64,000 bases of DNA from Cycas panzhihuaensis (lineage: Eukaryota > Cycadophyta), in NCBI GenBank assembly GCA_023213395.1, contig CM041465.1, positions 37,207,741 to 37,271,740 of the forward strand, read 5' to 3'. The first letter of the stretch is position 1, and every line of letters begins with the position of its first letter. Shown here one piece after another: positions 1-10,845 of the stretch. The notes under the pieces are model-generated. The model was not told the origin of the DNA. It saw nothing but the letters and a program-made list of their open reading frames with translations, and searched no databases. The position numbers were made by a program, and so were the translations under genes.

Positions 1-49
1 CATGAAAAATAAAGTACATAATCTTAACATATAAACATAAGGTTTAACA
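1..49 (-). repeat. 3' LTR of A (first 49 bp only)
   Basis: On the minus strand it starts TGTTAAACCTTATG, directly after a G-rich tract. It matches the outer end of the 5' LTR at 7277-7325 almost base for base. The rest lies left of the window. Confidence 0.9.
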
Positions 50-60
50 CCCCCCCTTAC
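50..60 (-). promoter_or_regulatory. Polypurine tract of A
   Basis: Minus-strand GTAAGGGGGGG abuts the LTR start. The same tract precedes the 3' LTRs of B (22475-22483) and J (62676-62684). In LTR elements this tract primes plus-strand DNA synthesis. Confidence 0.8.
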
Positions 61-892
61 TGTTTACAATGCTAAGTCGGACGCCAAGACCATCTCTGAA
101 TTTGACAAACTTTTCTCTACCAAGAGGCTTGGTAAAGATGTCTACTGTTTGCTCCTCTGTTGGTCTGTATTGGAGGTTGATCTCACCATTCTGCACATGC
201 TCTCTGATGAAGTGATGATGAACGTCGATGTGTTTGGTCCGTGCATGAAAAACTGGATTCTTGGCTAACTTGAGTACACTTTGATTGTCACAGTAAATCC
301 TGGTGGGGTGATCCTGCTCAAGTCCAAGTTCCCCAAGAATCCGTCGTAGCCAGATAGCTTTACAAGCTGTACTGACTGCAGCTTTGTACTCTGCTTCGAT
401 GGAGGTCAAGGTAACATTGGGTTACTTCTTGCAACTCCACGAAACAACTGCTAAACCAAGGGAAAAACAGTATCCCGAGGTTGATCTCCTGCTATCCTGG
501 CAACCTGCCCAATTAGAATCTGAGAACCCTTTCAGAGTGAAGTTCTTATTATGTGCATACTTAAGGCTATGCTGTAATGTGCATTTGATGTACTTGAGTA
601 TGTGTTTAGTTGCATTCCAATGTTTTTGATTGGGTTGAGACATGTATCGTGAACAAATTCCAACTGCAAATGAAATATCCGATCGAGTGTTGGTGAGATA
701 AATGAGGCTCCCAATCAGCTGCCAGTAAAGTGTGGGATCTGCAGGTGCAGCTTCCTCATTGAGAGTAAGCTTAGATCCATTCTCCATTGGTGTAGGCGCT
801 GGTTTGCAGTCATGCATCTGAATCACGCAAAATATCCCAAGAATATTTCGCTTGGGAGATGAAGATATAGCCTGGCTGTTGCCATACCTCAA
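50..892 (-). pseudogene. RNase H region of copia A
   Basis: This is the C-terminal copia polyprotein. Visible motifs are SLIYLTNTRSDI, the RNase H segment FSDSNWAGCQDSRRSTSGY, YCDNQSVLKL, HARTKHIDVHHHFIRE and the closing NSKGGC just before the purine tract. RNase H removes RNA from the RNA/DNA hybrid. Two frames are used (422-892 and 44-409), broken near 410-420, and the join to the RT piece near 820-890 is also shifted. The equivalents in B and J show the same order. Confidence 0.88.
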
Positions 893-1541
893 AGCCTAAG
901 AAATAATGGAGAAGTCCAAGATCTGTCATCTCGAAACTTCTCTTCAAGTCATCCTGGAGAATGTGTATCATCTTAGTGTCATTGCCAGTGATCACTAAGT
1001 CATCTACATACAAGACAAACAAAATGGCATGGTTCTTTTCATGTTTGATATATAGGTTAGGATTTGAAGTAGATCGATGAAATCCATGTCTCAAGAAGTA
1101 ATCATCGATCTTTGAGTACCATGCTCTTGGAGCTTGTTTCAAGTCATATAACGCCTTTTTTAGGCGACATACAAAATGCTCCTTGCCTTGTACTTTGTAA
1201 CCGGGAGGTTGCTCCAAGTATACCTCCTCCTGAAGATCGCCGTTAAGAAAGGCGCTCTTCACGTCCATCTGATAGACTGGCCGTTTGCATTGAGCAGCTA
1301 AGGCCAAGATGAGTCTGATGGTGTTCATATTTGCCACTGGTGTAAAAGTCTCCTCATAGTCTATGCCTTTCTTTTGTTTGAATCCTTTTGCCACAAGGCG
1401 GGCCTTCTGCCGCTTAAGTGTACCATCAAAATGGAATTTGGTCTTGTAGACCCATTTGCAACTGATTGCCTGTTTGTGTTTAGGCAATTCGACCAAATTC
1501 CAAGTACCATTCTTTTCAATAGAATGGATTTCTTCATCCAT
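810..1541 (-). pseudogene. Reverse transcriptase of copia A
   Basis: A 243-codon open stretch covers most of the copia RT domain (RVT_2 type). Motifs in order are [29 protein letters not shown], the [12 protein letters not shown] block with a catalytic Asp, LKQAPRAWY, and the active-site box LYVDDLVITGND, which is intact. The frame closes at DSDA where RNase H should follow, so an indel separates the two. Of the A-family copies this is the best preserved RT. Confidence 0.92.
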
Positions 1542-1550
1542 GGAAGCATT

Positions 1551-3008
1551 CTAATTTTCATTTTTAGAAGCCTCCTCAAAAGTGGAAGGCTCATCAACAC
1601 ATAGCACTTCAGCCATAAGTGCATAATTGATCTGCTGCCTGTGTTTTGATGGACGTTTTCCTTCAATGATGTGGCCGTCCTGTACTGTTTGAGTGTACCA
1701 TTTTGGTAACTTTTGAATTGAAGTGACTTGAACCTCAAGATCTTTTGGTCTAAGAGGTTGATCAACAGAAGATGTGCTTGAATCAAGTGGAGCAAAATCA
1801 GTTGATGTAGATGGTCTAGTAGGTGTAGATGATGTACATGGAGTAGAAGATTGAGAGGGAAGGAAGGCCTCAACAATCTTCTTGCCTTTGTCAATGGGAG
1901 GTTGCATGGATGCTGTTTGCAACTCCTTATGATCTTCTTCAGCAAAGATGACATCTCTTGAGAGATGCATTTTCTTCCCAATGGGATCATACAACTTGTA
2001 GGCTTTGCTATGAATGGCATATCCTATAAAGATGCATTTTAGACTATGCTTGTCTAATTTTGTCGTTTGCTGATCGGGGATGTGCATATAAGCAGTGCAC
2101 CGAAAAGTCCTCAAATGGCTGACAGTTGGCTTTTTGCCAGACCATGCTTCCTCGGGTGTCATATCGGTGGCTGTTGTAGTTGGACTGCAATTGGCCACAT
2201 AGGCAGCTGTGTGAAATGCCTCTGCCTAGTAAGCTTGAGTGAGTCCTTGTGCATGCATCATAGCTTTGGCTTTATTAGCCAAAGTTCTGTTCATTCTTTC
2301 GGAGACTCCATTTTGTTGAGGAGTGTGAGGAATACTCAGTTGTCTCTGAATATCATTATCCTTGCAGTATTGGGTGAATTCATTTGAAGTAAATTCACCT
2401 CCATTGTCTGTCCTTAATGTTTTGATAGAGTGGCCAGACTCGTTTTCCACTTCAAGCTTGAATTCTTTGAACTTGGAAAATGGTTCAGATTTGTGTTTGA
2501 TGAAGTATACCTAGACTTTATGAGAAAAGTCATCAATGAAGGAGATGTAGTACAAAGCTCCTCCAAAAGATGCGATGGACATAGATCCACATAAATCCGA
2601 GTGTACCAGCTGCAAAGGATGTGATGCACGCCATGCTTTGCCTTTAGGGAAAGGCAAGCGATGGTGAGTCCCCATTATGCATGCTTCACAAAGACATTTT
2701 GTGCCATATATCTTTGGAAGCCCATGTACCATGTTTTTGTTGATCATCTGCCTAAGATTATCTAAGCTCAAATGGCCTAGACGTTGATGCCAAAGTTGCA
2801 TCTTGGACAAGTATGGAGTGACAATTGAACCAGAGTAAGCAGAATCAAGTGTTATATTATTTGCATCCAATTTGTAGAGGCCTTGATCCTCATATCCAAC
2901 AGCTACTACTTTGTCATGTTTGTCACTTATTACACATTTTCCATTTCTGAACAAGACGCTCATCTGTTGTTTGTCCAATTTGCTAACAGATAGCAAGTTC
3001 TTGTCCAT
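1551..3008 (-). pseudogene. Integrase with GAG-pre-integrase region, copia A
   Basis: The 3008-2511 frame reads MDKNLLSVSKL, then the HHCC zinc region (WHQRLGH, CLCEACIMG) and the first catalytic Asp in VHSDLCG. After a stop near 2513 it resumes with LRTDNGGEF (second Asp) and NGVSERMNRT (catalytic Glu), and after a stop near 2225 continues to the C-terminal region (GYAIHSKAYKLYD, LSRDVIF). All three DDE acids are present. Both stops sit where relatives have Trp. The last part before RT is Ser/Thr-rich and lies partly in another frame (1361-2020 overlap). Confidence 0.88.
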
Positions 3009-3300
3009 AGAAGGTATGAAGTAGTCATTGCCATCAGGAAATGAAGAGGAAGGATTTGAAGAAGAGTGAAATGGAGCTCTTGTGCCTATTCCAGAAATTT
3101 TAACAGATTAATTGTTGCCAAAGGTCACTGTTTGACCTTTACCTTCCTTGATGTCGGTAAGGAGTTCTTCACTCCCAGTCATGTGTTGCGAAGCTCCAAA
3201 ATCGATAATCCAAGTTTCATCAACCTTGGATGTTTGATATGCACAAAACAATTTGTCTTCATCTGCAAACTGATTAAAGTGGCATTGATTGCCACCTTTA
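3009..3300 (-). pseudogene. Aspartic protease of copia A, active site altered
   Basis: The conserved stretch reads WIIDFGASQHMTGS near 3180-3215. Copia proteases have D-S-G-A here; this copy has Phe in place of Ser, explained by one TCT-to-TTT change. It is followed by a glycine-rich segment and by the short space to the GAG-pre-integrase start at 3008. The protease would cut the gag-pol polyprotein. The substitution and frame breaks suggest it is dead. Confidence 0.75.
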
Positions 3301-4247
3301 AAACCACCCCTTCCTCTTTGACCTCCTCGATAGGCACCTCGATTTGGTCGAGGGGGTTGCTACTGCTGCTGTTGCTAGAATCTTTGTTGGTATTCTTGGC
3401 GTGGTACTCGTCGTGATTTGGTTGACGTGGGCTGCTTCTTTGTTGTTGTAGATCCGATTGCTTCTTCCTACAATCAGTGCTATGTGGCGTGTTTGCCACA
3501 ATAATGACATACAACATTGGTCTTTGAAGAACCAATGTTCATGTTCCCAAACTGCTTTGAGAGTGCAAGTTTGGGATTTTGCTTGGCCTTTGATTTGGCC
3601 GTGAATGCACCTGATGTAGATGGTTCCTCCTCATTATCCTTGGTGTAGGTTTGTTCTTCTTGAAGCAATAAACTTTCAAATTCATTGAATGACATTCTTT
3701 TGAGAGAACCATCTCTTGTAGTAGACGATATAAAGCCGTTGTAGTCCTTTGGCAAAGCTTTGGTGATAGATGTTGTAAGTTCATCTCTTGTTGCTGGACT
3801 ACCTAGTGTATTCAACTCATTACATACCTCCTTGATGGAGGAAAGAAAAGTCGACATAGGCTTGACAAACTTTACAGAATGCAACTTGACTTTTACCATT
3901 AAAATGTGAGCTTCATCTCGCCTTTCATACAAAGAGGACAAAATGTCCCAAGCTTCCTTAGAAGTTTTTGCACAAACAATGTTTTGATCTACATGTACAT
4001 CAACAGTCATATGAAGTAATGCCAATGCGATTTCATCTTTGGCTTCCCAAGCAACAACAAAAGCATCATCTGGTTGAACAGTTACATTGCTATTGACAAC
4101 AGGTACAGGTTGGGGTAGCCTTCCAGAAGCATAACCCCAAAATTCATTCATGATCAACAGATTCTGAGTGATTCTCTTCCATTCTTGATAGTTATCTTGA
4201 CCTGTTAATTGAATGGTGCATGCATTAAGCATGTTAATAGCAGCCAT
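3301..4247 (-). pseudogene. gag (capsid/nucleocapsid) of copia A
   Basis: It starts MAAINMLNACTIQLTGQDNYQEWK at 4247, the usual copia gag opening, and runs 255 codons through the UBN2-like region (WDILSSLYERRDEAHILMVK, SSIKEVCNELNTLG) to a zinc knuckle beginning CHYCGK. An indel inside the knuckle shifts the frame; the second half (STDC) and an Arg/Gly-rich tail continue in another frame to about 3301. Gag forms the virus-like particle and binds the RNA. B (18295) and J (58534) start alike. Confidence 0.88.
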
Positions 4248-6756
4248 GTTTCAATTGTAAGGCTTGAAGCTAGCAGATAACTTGGAAACTCAAAGCTTTC
4301 GTCGCTTAAGTTCCACCTTCTAACGAAACCAACAGTTCTGATCTTACTAGAAGATCCAACAACTGAATGGAATGATGAGGAGTGGAGGACTAGGCTATGG
4401 AGTTGGTCCAACCCTGATCTGTAGAAGAGATCCAACAGTTGGCCAAGTTAAATCTAGGACAAGGCAGGTAGGGTTGATCTGCATGGATGTACCATGCTTT
4501 CCACAGGATTCTGACCCTAATAACACCCTTTTCGAACCTCTTTTCCCTCAAGCAACCTTAATTGTCGTGCACTGATCGTACGGTCAGTTGGTACCCTAGG
4601 GAATGCACCAAGCTTAAGGTTATTTCAGAGGCAAGGTTTGAACCTTCTTCGGGCCTCTCCAACAAGATTTTTAAGTCACTTTTTAGAAGGTTAAAGTAAA
4701 CTTAGATTTATTTTTACTTGGATGATGTACTTATGAAAATGCTTGAGTCAGCTTACAATAAAAAGTGGCTTAAAAAAGAAGCAATTTTAGTACATCAATA
4801 TGAACACTTAAAGTGTTGTTACAATGAGCACTTAATGAAGTGTAGTGCTTATGCAGATCCAAGTAAAAACAAAATAGATGCTTGAGTACAATGAGTTTTG
4901 TAAAAAAAAAAGTACTTTGAAAATGTGCTTAAATACTCAATAAAACAAAGCAAAACTTTGTGATGAAGATACAAATGGGTTCCTTTTAATGCTCAAAAGT
5001 GAAGGTAAGAGAACCACTTGCAAAATAGGACACCAAGCACCAAGTGTTGGGAATTAAAACTAGTCCCAACAATAAAAAAAGAAGTGATTTTATTAAGTAC
5101 AAAGTATTTTTTTAGCCTTTTTTGTGACTAAGGGCAATAGGTCACCATGCAAGGTGCCTTAAAGAAGTGTTTGAAATAGTGATAAATATCACTTTTACAA
5201 TGTGCAAACACTTAAAATCACTTCACCTAAGCCAATTAACACTTATACAACATTAATTAAGTGTTAAAAGAAGCTTAAAGAGCAGAAAAAACAGAGGCTG
5301 AAATTTGATTTTTTTTTTTTTCTAACTTGAGCAATAAGGACACCACGCAGGGAGCCTTTAAAAAATGTTAAAACAAGAGTATTTTAAGTCTTCAAAGAAG
5401 TGAGATTGAGTTAGTATTAGTGATTTAATGAGATCACTCAATGCTTAGAAGATTTTTAGCTCCAAAAGTACAAAAAAAGATGATTTTTCTCTTAAGAAAA
5501 TTTAAACTAAGGTCACTATGCAAAGTGCCTTGACTAGAAAAATGACTTAATAAAGAGAAAGAATCATTTTTGATGTAGAAAAACACTTGAAAAGCCTTGA
5601 TTTAGTCTTTTATTTACTGAAGTGAAGTCAAAAAAAAGTTAAAAGACTGAAATCACTTAAAACCCTTTAGATTTGGCTTAAAAAAGGTGAGTTCAATGAT
5701 TTTTAAAAAAAAGGTGATTTCAATGATTTTTTAAAAGACTTAAAAGAAACTTTAGAACAAGTTAAGTTATTTAAAAAGGAATATTCAAAGAATATTCCAA
5801 TATGTATAACCTAAGTTTCAAAAAGTAAAGGTTTTGAAAATGATTTTTTTGAAAAAAAGGACAGGCGACGAGTCATCGTTGCTCATGAGACGAGACGATC
5901 GTTCGTTCTCCCTGCAGAAGGCTCGGAATGATTCGAGATTTTAGGAGAAGGGACACAGTTAGCACACGGAGCTGTCTCTGCAGTCGTAGAGCATTTCGTC
6001 CACTGTGCAAAGAGAACGGAGCAGTTGAAGCTTTGGTCACAGTCGTGTGAGGAAAAGCGGACAGTCAGCTATAAGGGTTTGAGACCCTTCAACACTGCAT
6101 TAAAACCTTCTTTGAGGCTTGATACACCTGCTCTGTGAGTCAAATTTTGGACAGCCAGCCTAGATTGACGAAAAATAAGTGAAAAAACTCTATTTTTGAT
6201 GAAAAAATCACTAAGAACAGTGAAAGAACAACTCAACTCTGCTAAGAAACATCTCATAACAGTTGCAGATTATAAATTAGAGCTTGAGAGCTGATTTGTA
6301 GCCAAGAACAGGCTAAATACAAACAACACTAAGGATTTGGAGTTCCTTAGTGGGGTTTGAGGGCTGAAAGTGGCCCAAAAATAGACCGCAGCTCGCAAAA
6401 GATCAGTAGCTTGAAACAAACTTCATTAATGAGTTTCAGAAAACTGCATAGTATGCCAACACCTGAACTATAAGAAGAATTAGCTTAAAAGGTTTGATTT
6501 TTAGTGAAAAATCATAAAAAAACGTGAGTACTTTTGCTCAAAACCTTGAAGGTGATCCGGAAAAAAAAATTTCAGATTTGAATATAGAGTGCTCCAGGCT
6601 TTAAAAATACTCCAGTAGCTTGAACCTGCAAGAAATGGTATTCAAACAAACCTTGGATCGTCTTCGAAGGGCGAAGGTTGTGACCAAGGGTTTGTAGGCC
6701 TTCTTTGAATCTCCTTGAGCAGCAACAAACAGAACAGAGAGAACTAGTCTCCTCTT
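4248..6756 (-). other. Long structured 5' leader of copia A
   Basis: About 2.5 kb between primer site and gag with no credible reading frame. It holds three spaced hairpins (5511-5529, 5338-5356, 5140-5158), a further hairpin at 5046-5070, and a block from about 4440 to 4680 that is nearly identical in B and J and includes a GCATGG/CCATGC hairpin (4481-4497). The 6290-6760 part matches the start of B's leader. Conservation of structure rather than coding suggests RNA roles such as packaging or dimerisation; that is inference. Confidence 0.75.
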
Positions 6757-6768
6757 GCTCTGATACCA
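6757..6768 (-). promoter_or_regulatory. Primer binding site of A (initiator Met tRNA type)
   Basis: Minus-strand TGGTATCAGAGC, complementary to the 3' end of plant initiator tRNA-Met, lies two bases inside the LTR end at 6771. Confidence 0.92.
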
Positions 6769-6770
6769 AA

Positions 6771-7325
6771 TGTGAAAAGAGGCCTAATGGCCTAACGGTC
6801 CGAAGATCTAGAAGCTAGGTTCACTCTAGTTCTAGAAAGCACAAATGCTTAACAAGTATGATACTCTCAAGATAAAGAAAGCATAAGCAAGACAAAGCAT
6901 AAAATGAAGGAGCAAGAGAATGATACCAAATGTGTGGGGTTGGAATTGGTCCAACCTCCAAATGAATAAGCAGTTTGATTAGCAAACTGATAGCGTAACA
7001 ATACAACTCCAACTCTCTTATGAGACAATGAGGAGAGGTCTCATTATATAGAGTGAAATGAGAGACCTAAGGCATTGGATGTTTGACAAGTGTCAAACAT
7101 CCAAGGTACATGCCTTGCATGTAGGACGTGTCCTTTTGGGGCTCTCATGTGAGCAAAAGTGCATGGGGGTCCATTTGACCCTTTAGTGACAACGTTGTGT
7201 CACTAGAAAGAATGTGGGTGTGCACTTTATCACTTAAGTGATAAGTCACCCCTAAAGTACAAAAGTACAAATATTACATGAAAAATAAAGTACATAATCT
7301 TAATATGTAAACATAAGGTTTAACA
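6771..7325 (-). repeat. 5' LTR of A (555 bp)
   Basis: Minus-strand TGTTAAACC...TTTTCACA with TG/CA ends. It carries a perfect 18-bp palindrome at 7227-7244, an inverted repeat at 7075-7104, and a TATA-like TATATAA (plus-strand ttatata, 7044-7050) downstream of both. The same three elements occur in this order in the LTRs of J, and in diverged form in B. Confidence 0.92.
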
Positions 7326-8439
7326 TCCCCAAACGGGCAAGTGGCCTCAATGTGAAAGACATTTCATGCTTCAACAGGGATTTGGTGGCAAAACTTGGTT
7401 GGTGCCTTTGCTAAGGGGGAGAATAAACTCTGGTGTAGAATTATAACCCAGAAATATCTTCATCATAGAGAGTACTTGAAGGATGATCTCTCTGGGAAAG
7501 GAAGTTCTGAGATTTGGAGAAGTCTTATAGGTGTGAGAAAGATGCTTGCAGCTGGGGTTGAGTGGAATTTGGGGAATAGTGAAAGAATTAAAACTTGGGA
7601 GGATGTCTGTTGTGGAAGGCCCCCATTGAAGGAGAGATCCTCCGTAGGAGGTCTCCAGAACATCTGTGAGAGGTCTTATGGGAGGAAGGTTAAAGATTAT
7701 TGGGTAACTCATGGGGAGGTAAAAACTTGGAGAAGCTTCGAGGACCTCCCCTCTGAGTCTGCGGGTAGGGAACTTTAAAATCCGAGCTTGCTAAAAACCA
7801 TGTCCCTAAATTTCTTAAGGACGATGTGTTGGTCTGGCCTGGGGTTACCTCGGGGTCTATTAGGTGAAGTTGGGTTATTTGGCGCTGCTCTCAGATAGAG
7901 GCGTCTGTGATAACAAAGTGCTTGGTGGAGTCTGGAACCTGAGATTAATCCCCAAGATTGCTATATTTTGGTGGTTGTGCCTTAGAAATAAAATATTAAC
8001 GATTGACAACCTGAGGAAAAGAGGCTTTGTCATGGTGAGAAGATGCATCCTATGCAGGGAGGAGGAGGAGTCCCTTGATCACATTATGTTTCACTGAACA
8101 TATTCTAGGGAGGTATGGAAATTGTTGAATGCCCTTGGGGTCGACTGGGTGCTTCTTGGTACGGTGTGGGATTTGGTATCCTCCTGGACATGCCCTTTTA
8201 GAAGTAGAGTTCTGAAGTTTGTTTGGTCCACATCTATTCTAGTAATGATGTGGAATCTCTGGAAAGAAAGAAATAGAAGAATCTTTCAAGATAAGCATAC
8301 ATATGAGCCTAAGCTCTTTGGGATAATCCTTGGGGCTATAAAAGAGACCTTAAAGGATGAAGAGGAAAGTCCGATTAACCTTGAGGATAGAAAGATTATA
8401 GAAAAATGGGGGTTAAACGTGAAGGTCAAACTGAATTAA
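7326..8439 (+). pseudogene. LINE ORF2: RT C-terminal region and zf-RVT domain
   Basis: The opening frame reads SGLNVKDISCFNRDLVAKLGW, the segment that follows the RT domain in plant LINEs; a shift near 7408 leads into GENKLWCRIITQKYL and IWRSLIGVRKML...WNLGNSERIKTWED. After stops at 7778 and an indel, 7864-8097 shows the zf-RVT core: PKIAIFWWLCLRNKILT, RRCILCREEEESLDHIMFH with Cys-X2-Cys and His spacing. 8122-8439 continues (ALGVDWVLLGTVWDL, WNLWKERNRRIF). The palm of the RT is missing. Confidence 0.83.
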
Positions 8440-8482
8440 AGTAGGAGGTGTAAATGGATCCCCCCTGCCTATTGGCTGGCTG

Positions 8483-8956
8483 AAAATCAATTTCGATAGT
8501 GCTGCGAAAGGTAACCCTGGAGAAGCTGGGGGGTGCGTGGTGTGTAGGGATGCGAAAGGAAAGGTGTTATGGGCATTTGCGGATTACTATGGCTCGCAAT
8601 CCAATCATCGCGCCGAGCTGGAAGCCATGTGCAAAGCTGTGGATATGATATCTCAAGAGGGCCATGATAGGGTCATCCTTGAAGGGGACTCGTTGAACAT
8701 AATTAAGTTAATCAAGGGGGAGGACGACCCAGATTGGAGATATAAAACCCGCATAAACGATGTCAAGGAACTTCTTAGGAGGAGAGCTAAAGTTCAGATG
8801 GTTCACACCTACAGAGAAGGCAACAGAGTTGCTGATGGGTTGGCCAATAGGGGCATTCAAGCCAAAAGGTATGAGTTTTGGAAAGATATGATCCCTGAGG
8901 AGATTCTCACTATGGTTAGGAAGGATATAGAGGGTCTGATTCCTGACAGGTCTTAG
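8483..8956 (+). pseudogene. LINE ORF2: C-terminal RNase H domain
   Basis: A separate open stretch encodes the RVT_3-type RNase H found at the end of many plant L1 ORF2 proteins. The four acidic positions are visible: KINFDSAAKGNPG, HRAELEAM, ILEGDSLN and NRVADGLANRG. It ends SLIPDRS-stop-like at 8956. The domain looks intact but is cut off from the upstream frame by a stop at 8439, so it is a relic unless expressed alone. A host RNase H-like gene is unlikely, given the zf-RVT directly upstream and the A-rich tail downstream. Confidence 0.82.
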
Positions 8957-9160
8957 CCCTGGAAATGTTGGGGCAGATTTAGTCAGCCATCGGGCTTGTC
9001 GATGGCAGGGGAGCGCCTGTAGCTAAGATTAGAGTTGGGATTTAGCTAGGCTATGGGCTTGTCATGACAATTTTTTTCAAGGCCCGAGTGGCAGTTGATG
9101 TAAGGGGTTGGGCCCCCCTACAAAACCCCCTTTAATTTAAACCTTATGAAAAAGAAAAAA
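8957..9160 (+). other. LINE 3' untranslated region and A-rich tail
   Basis: Non-coding, GC-rich sequence (gggttgggcccccc near 9105-9118) that ends in an A-rich stretch at 9148-9160. The following base begins sequence shared with the 3' LTR of C. Confidence 0.65.
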
Positions 9161-9239
9161 ATGTATAAAAGGAGAGATTCGTCTCACAATGAAGGAAATA
9201 CATTCTTACCTCTCTAAATTGTAATGTTTGAATTTAACA
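9161..9239 (+). repeat. 5' LTR remnant of C with TATA box
   Basis: These 79 bases match the end of the 3' LTR (14093-14171). TATAAAA sits at 9164-9170, three bases after the LINE tail, and the LTR closes with TTTAACA at 9239. The upstream part of the LTR is missing here. Confidence 0.87.
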
Positions 9240-9251
9240 TGGTATTAGAGC
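9240..9251 (+). promoter_or_regulatory. Primer binding site of C
   Basis: TGGTATTAGAGC directly after the LTR: one mismatch from the initiator Met tRNA-type site TGGTATCAGAGC. E has the same TGGTATTAGAG form. Confidence 0.85.
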
Positions 9252-9898
9252 AGGCTATCGAACCTCTCTGCTTGTGAAGAATTTATTCTCTAGAAATTAG
9301 GAGAAGCATTGAATCAAACTAGTTGAAGAAGGTCAAGACACTCATCAAGTATAAGCATTAGATGGAACTCTTCTTCTGTGTATGGACTAGAGTACGGAAT
9401 TGTACAGTCGTACAAACTTCAAAAATCGAAGTTGTCAGAATCGTACCAAACTTACCCAAATTGTAGATCAGAGTCTCCTCGTCATTTCTTCTTTCTGCAC
9501 CGACGTGATTCGAGGTCATTTCGAAGGCATTTCGACCAGATTTTTAGGCGCGTGGGTTTGGAGGCCATTTTCCAAAATTTCTTGAAAGAATTTGCTCAAA
9601 ATCCGGGTATCAAGCATCTCAATCCCTCTTTTAGACTAATGCAAAGAGATTGAATCATGTTTTGCAGAGATTTTTTCAGTTTTGTGTAGGTTTTTCATCA
9701 ATTTCTTTAGAACCCTAGGTGCACGAATTTAGAGTCATTTGGAAAGAATATTTGAAAAATATTAGTAGATTCGAATACCCATTTGCAAGATCTAGAAGTT
9801 GAGACCCTGTTTTATTCTATCTGTACACTTTTGGTTCTGTACAAAATTCCGTACAACCTAGTCTCTGCCTTTAGAAATAAAATCTCTGTTGTTTGATC
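9252..9898 (+). other. 5' leader of copia C
   Basis: About 650 bp of non-coding leader. Near 9380-9420 and 9830-9865 it has several GTACN words (gtacggaattgtacagtcgtac and gtacaaaattccgtac). The leader of E has similar words at 53500-53530 and 53960-54000. No gene is seen. Confidence 0.6.
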
Positions 9899-10845
9899 AT
9901 GGCCTCCTCTGTTTTGGGACTTAATGAATCTGATAAACTAACTGGAAACAACTATCACATCTGGAAGATCAAAATGGAAGCATTCTTACGTGCAAAAAAT
10001 GCCTGGGAAATTGCTACTGGTGAAGAAGAAATGCCAAAAACTAAAGGCGATGCTTAGAAAAACTAGAAAGAAAGAAATAACATTGGAATAATAACCTTAA
10101 AAATGTCAGTTTCAGATCATCTTCTGATATACACTGGCAAATCTAATTCCTGTTCACAAATTTGGAAAACATTTGAAAATCTGTATGCTCAAAGGAACAG
10201 AGCTAGAATCATAACCTTGAAGGAGGAACTATTCAAGTTATCAATGAGAGAAACAAAAACAGTAACTGATTTTATCCACAAAGTTACTTCAATTTGGAAA
10301 GATCCCTTGAGCACCAGTGCTTGACATTTCTGAAAAGGAAGTGGTGGAAATGGTAGCAAGGAAATTCCAAAAAGCTTTGATGTGACCATCAACACCCTAA
10401 CTAATATTGGCATGATTGAAGGAATGACTCTTGATGAACTAACAAGAATGTTGCTAAGATAGGAACAAAGAAACAAGAGATACAAAGATAGTGCAGGATT
10501 GGAAGATGCTTTTGTAACCAAGCTGAACATAGGAGGTTCAAGGGGACGAGGTAAATTTAGAGGCAGAGGACGCACACAGGAACAAGAGATATGAAGTCAG
10601 AGACCAGAGGACGTAGTCAGATGTATCCCCCAAGGGATGCTCAAGTTTGCTTCAACTGCGACAGAACTAGATACTTTCCAAGTCAATGTCATGCATTTGA
10701 TGTTTGCTATCATTGCGGGCAGTCAGAACACTACCCCTATTAATGTCCTCAACGAAGTGTTGAGATCTAGAGAGGAAAGAGACTTGCGGGAAATTACAAC
10801 AAAGAGCAAGTAGATGAGGAAGAAGAAGAAACAACCTTTGTTGCA
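9899..10845 (+). pseudogene. gag of copia C
   Basis: It starts MASSVLGLNESDKLTGNNYHIWKIKMEAFLRAKNAWEI, a copia gag opening shared with D and E. Two stops follow near 10056-10065, then NNIGIITLKMSVSDHL, IWKTFENLYAQRNRARIITLKEEL, and after more stops the LDELTRMLLR segment. Two knuckles follow: CFNCDRTRYFPSQC, whose metal-binding His is replaced by Tyr, and CYHCGQSEHYPY-C, intact but carrying a stop. An Arg/Gly-rich patch (GGSRGRGKFRGRG) lies before them. Confidence 0.85.

Larger units (their letters stand above)
1..7325 (-). mobile_element. Copia LTR retrotransposon A, nearly complete
   Basis: Read on the minus strand the order is 5' LTR (6771-7325), tRNA-Met primer site, a 2.5-kb leader, gag, protease, integrase, reverse transcriptase, RNase H, purine tract, and the first 49 bases of the 3' LTR, which leaves the window. 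Protease-integrase-RT-RNaseH order marks Ty1/copia. The same family occurs as B and J. The five bases outside the 5' LTR are TCCCC; the matching target copy would lie outside the window. Several frameshifts and stops make it non-functional, although the RT YVDD box is intact. The flanking LINE reading frame is cut at 7326, so A probably inserted into the LINE. Confidence 0.93.
7326..9160 (+). mobile_element. LINE (L1-like) remnant, 3' part
   Basis: The 3' end of a plant L1-type ORF2 (RT-connection segment, zinc-binding zf-RVT, RNase H), then a non-coding 3' tail and an A-rich end (gaaaaagaaaaaa, up to 9160). The left edge is the LTR of A, and the reading frame is open right at the junction. 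So it is probably cut by insertion of A rather than 5'-truncated on arrival. The right edge is inside the 5' LTR of C, so the LINE landed in C. Confidence 0.82.

Noticed and set aside
5140-5529. Spaced repeats as a CRISPR-like array
   Set aside because: Only three imperfect copies 170-200 bp apart inside a retrotransposon leader of a plant genome.
8483-8956. Possible host RNase H-like gene
   Set aside because: zf-RVT domain directly upstream and A-rich tail downstream make it the end of a LINE ORF2.
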